From assembly GCA_017539885.1 (NCBI GenBank), contig JAFYCC010000068.1, forward strand, positions 1 through 16,567: 16,567 nt of DNA. The letters run 5' to 3'. The DNA comes from Oscillospiraceae bacterium (GTDB lineage: Bacteria > Bacillota_A > Clostridia > Oscillospirales > Oscillospiraceae). Below are positions 15,621 through 16,567 of this stretch, one piece after another (position 1 is the first letter of the stretch; the number at the start of each line of letters is the position of its first letter). Under the pieces are notes generated by a model. That model saw only the letters and a list, made by a program, of their open reading frames with translations, had not been told where the DNA came from and searched no databases. A program made the position numbers and the translations under genes.

Positions 15621-16567
15621 ATGAGTGCTTTGAAGATTAAAAATGCACAGGGTACGTGGCAAGAGGTCCCCATGATCAAGGGAGATAAGGGAGATGCTTA
15701 CGAACTGACCACGGCAGACAAGCGTGAAATAGCAGACATGGTCAAGGAACGCGACAGGATACTCCCGCTCGACGGATCCGAGATTGAAACAGGAAACATT
15801 GTGGTGGCCGTAGGAATTCCGGCATATGTAGATGATGTGAATCAGTATGCGGAATATGGCATTACAGAAACGGGCTGGTATGTATTCGCAAGGATCTTAG
15901 CGAAAGGAGGCGGATTCGTATCTGTAGAAGGGGCAGCGGGTTACATCGCTTCAGCCGGAGACGACCATGTTGACGTCGCGGTCCGTTTCGAAGTGGCGGC
16001 AACATCGCAGATTGTAGATGTGAATTGGAGCGAATACACAGAAAGGATTGTGTTCCAGGCAACAGACCTCGCGGTGAGGAACCTGGACTATCGCGTGACG
16101 TTCTACGTGTACGATGCGGATCCGTTCGTCACGTGGTACTATAAGAGATCCGCAGACCCGGTATTTGTCGGAACAAAGTATTACACCGAAGAAAACGGCG
16201 TGTATACGCAGGCTGCTGTCAAGGCTCACGAGCACGTGCCGGCGGACACGTATTACACTCATGCCTACGCTCTTGCGACGGACGAGGTATTCCAGGAGGG
16301 AACCGTTTATTACACCCTCGAGGCAGGCGTTTATACGCCCGCGGAGGTTGTTCCCGGCGATCCTCTGGTACCGGCGGAGCCTGATCCCGAGGTTCCTGTG
16401 CCGGTCTATTATGTCGACGAGTACACTCTAACGACAGATCTCCGCTTTGTGGGTACCCGCTATTATGCGGAGCATGACGGCACTTATGAGCAGATCGCGG
16501 TTAAGGCCGGAGAGCCCTGCTCTTACTACAACAAAGTGATCACGTATCCTCTGCCGGGAACGGTGGC
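15621..16567 (+). CDS. Tail fibre / adhesion protein, 3' end missing
   Basis: An open frame from ATG 15621 to the window edge, 315 residues with no stop. The N-terminal region (MSALKIKNAQGTWQEVPMIK, then GDKGDAYELTTADKREIADMV) resembles anchoring segments of small fibre proteins in clostridial prophages. Residues 50-170 are beta-rich with alternating strands, possibly an immunoglobulin-like or carbohydrate-binding fold. From about 181 there are three copies of a tyrosine-rich repeat of the form YYxxxxGxYxxAxV. Linkers between the repeats are proline/glutamate-rich. The gene starts 14 bases after the previous stop with a weak GAAAGGG upstream. The function is probably host adhesion or fibre structure. 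Confidence 0.72.
   Translation, partial: MSALKIKNAQGTWQEVPMIKGDKGDAYELTTADKREIADMVKERDRILPLDGSEIETGNIVVAVGIPAYVDDVNQYAEYGITETGWYVFARILAKGGGFVSVEGAAGYIASAGDDHVDVAVRFEVAATSQIVDVNWSEYTERIVFQATDLAVRNLDYRVTFYVYDADPFVTWYYKRSADPVFVGTKYYTEENGVYTQAAVKAHEHVPADTYYTHAYALATDEVFQEGTVYYTLEAGVYTPAEVVPGDPLVPAEPDPEVPVPVYYVDEYTLTTDLRFVGTRYYAEHDGTYEQIAVKAGEPCSYYNKVITYPLPGTV
16161..16532 (+). repeat. Three tyrosine-rich adhesin-type repeats
   Basis: The last 135 residues visible contain three repeats of the form F-x-x-G-x-x-YY-x4-G-x-Y-x-x-A-x-V, starting near residues 181, 223 and 275 of the fibre. Spacing is irregular (about 42 and 52 residues) because the second linker carries a Pro-Ala-Glu-Pro insertion. More copies may follow outside the window. 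Confidence 0.75.

Noticed and set aside
14164..16567. Target of a diversity-generating retroelement in the fibre genes
   Set aside because: No reverse transcriptase and no template repeat are in the window, and no duplicated C-type-lectin-like variable region is visible. It could only be reopened with sequence to the right.

Overview
The window is one contiguous, rightward-transcribed structural block of a tailed bacteriophage or prophage with a long non-contractile tail (siphovirus, HK97-type head). Every supported gene is on the + strand, and most junctions are ATGA, TGATG or TAATG overlaps, or lie within about 20 bases. No integrase, repressor, replication, lysis or bacterial housekeeping gene is visible, so a lytic and an integrated phage cannot be told apart. 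The host is probably a Gram-positive anaerobe (Clostridia or Coriobacteriia). This rests on AGGAGG-type ribosome binding sites, GC content near 55-58% in the core genes, a head module like those of actinobacterial phages, and tail-tip genes like those of clostridial prophages. It is inferred from remembered family resemblance, not from a search.

Layout. Bases 1-126 hold no convincing gene. Packaging (127-2544): HNH endonuclease, small terminase (P27-like), large terminase. Head (2558-6374): a portal protein carrying a C-terminal MuF-like head-morphogenesis domain in one chain, an HK97-type prohead protease, and the major capsid protein with an N-terminal coiled-coil scaffold region. A strong UUCG-loop terminator follows the capsid gene. 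Neck (6439-8119): a small lysine-rich protein, a gp6-like connector, a head-closure protein, an 80-residue neck protein and a tail terminator. Tail (8123-11350): major tail protein, the G and GT tail-assembly chaperones joined by a predicted -1 ribosomal frameshift at GGGGGAA, and a 663-residue tape measure. Tail tip and adhesion (11347-16567): distal tail protein, Gp37-like hub protein, a baseplate protein, a fibre with thirteen H(A/S)EG beta-roll coils, and a further fibre gene with tyrosine-rich repeats that runs off the right end.

How it works together. The HNH nuclease and terminase cut and pump DNA through the portal into a prohead. The protease removes the scaffold region of the capsid protein. 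The connector, closure and terminator proteins join the head to a tail whose length is set by the tape measure. The last five genes build the tip that recognises the host.

The most notable points are the portal-MuF fusion, the AT-richer HNH/small-terminase segment abutting a GC-rich large terminase, the tail frameshift site, and the two different repeat architectures in the adhesion genes. I did not find a clearly new non-phage system here.
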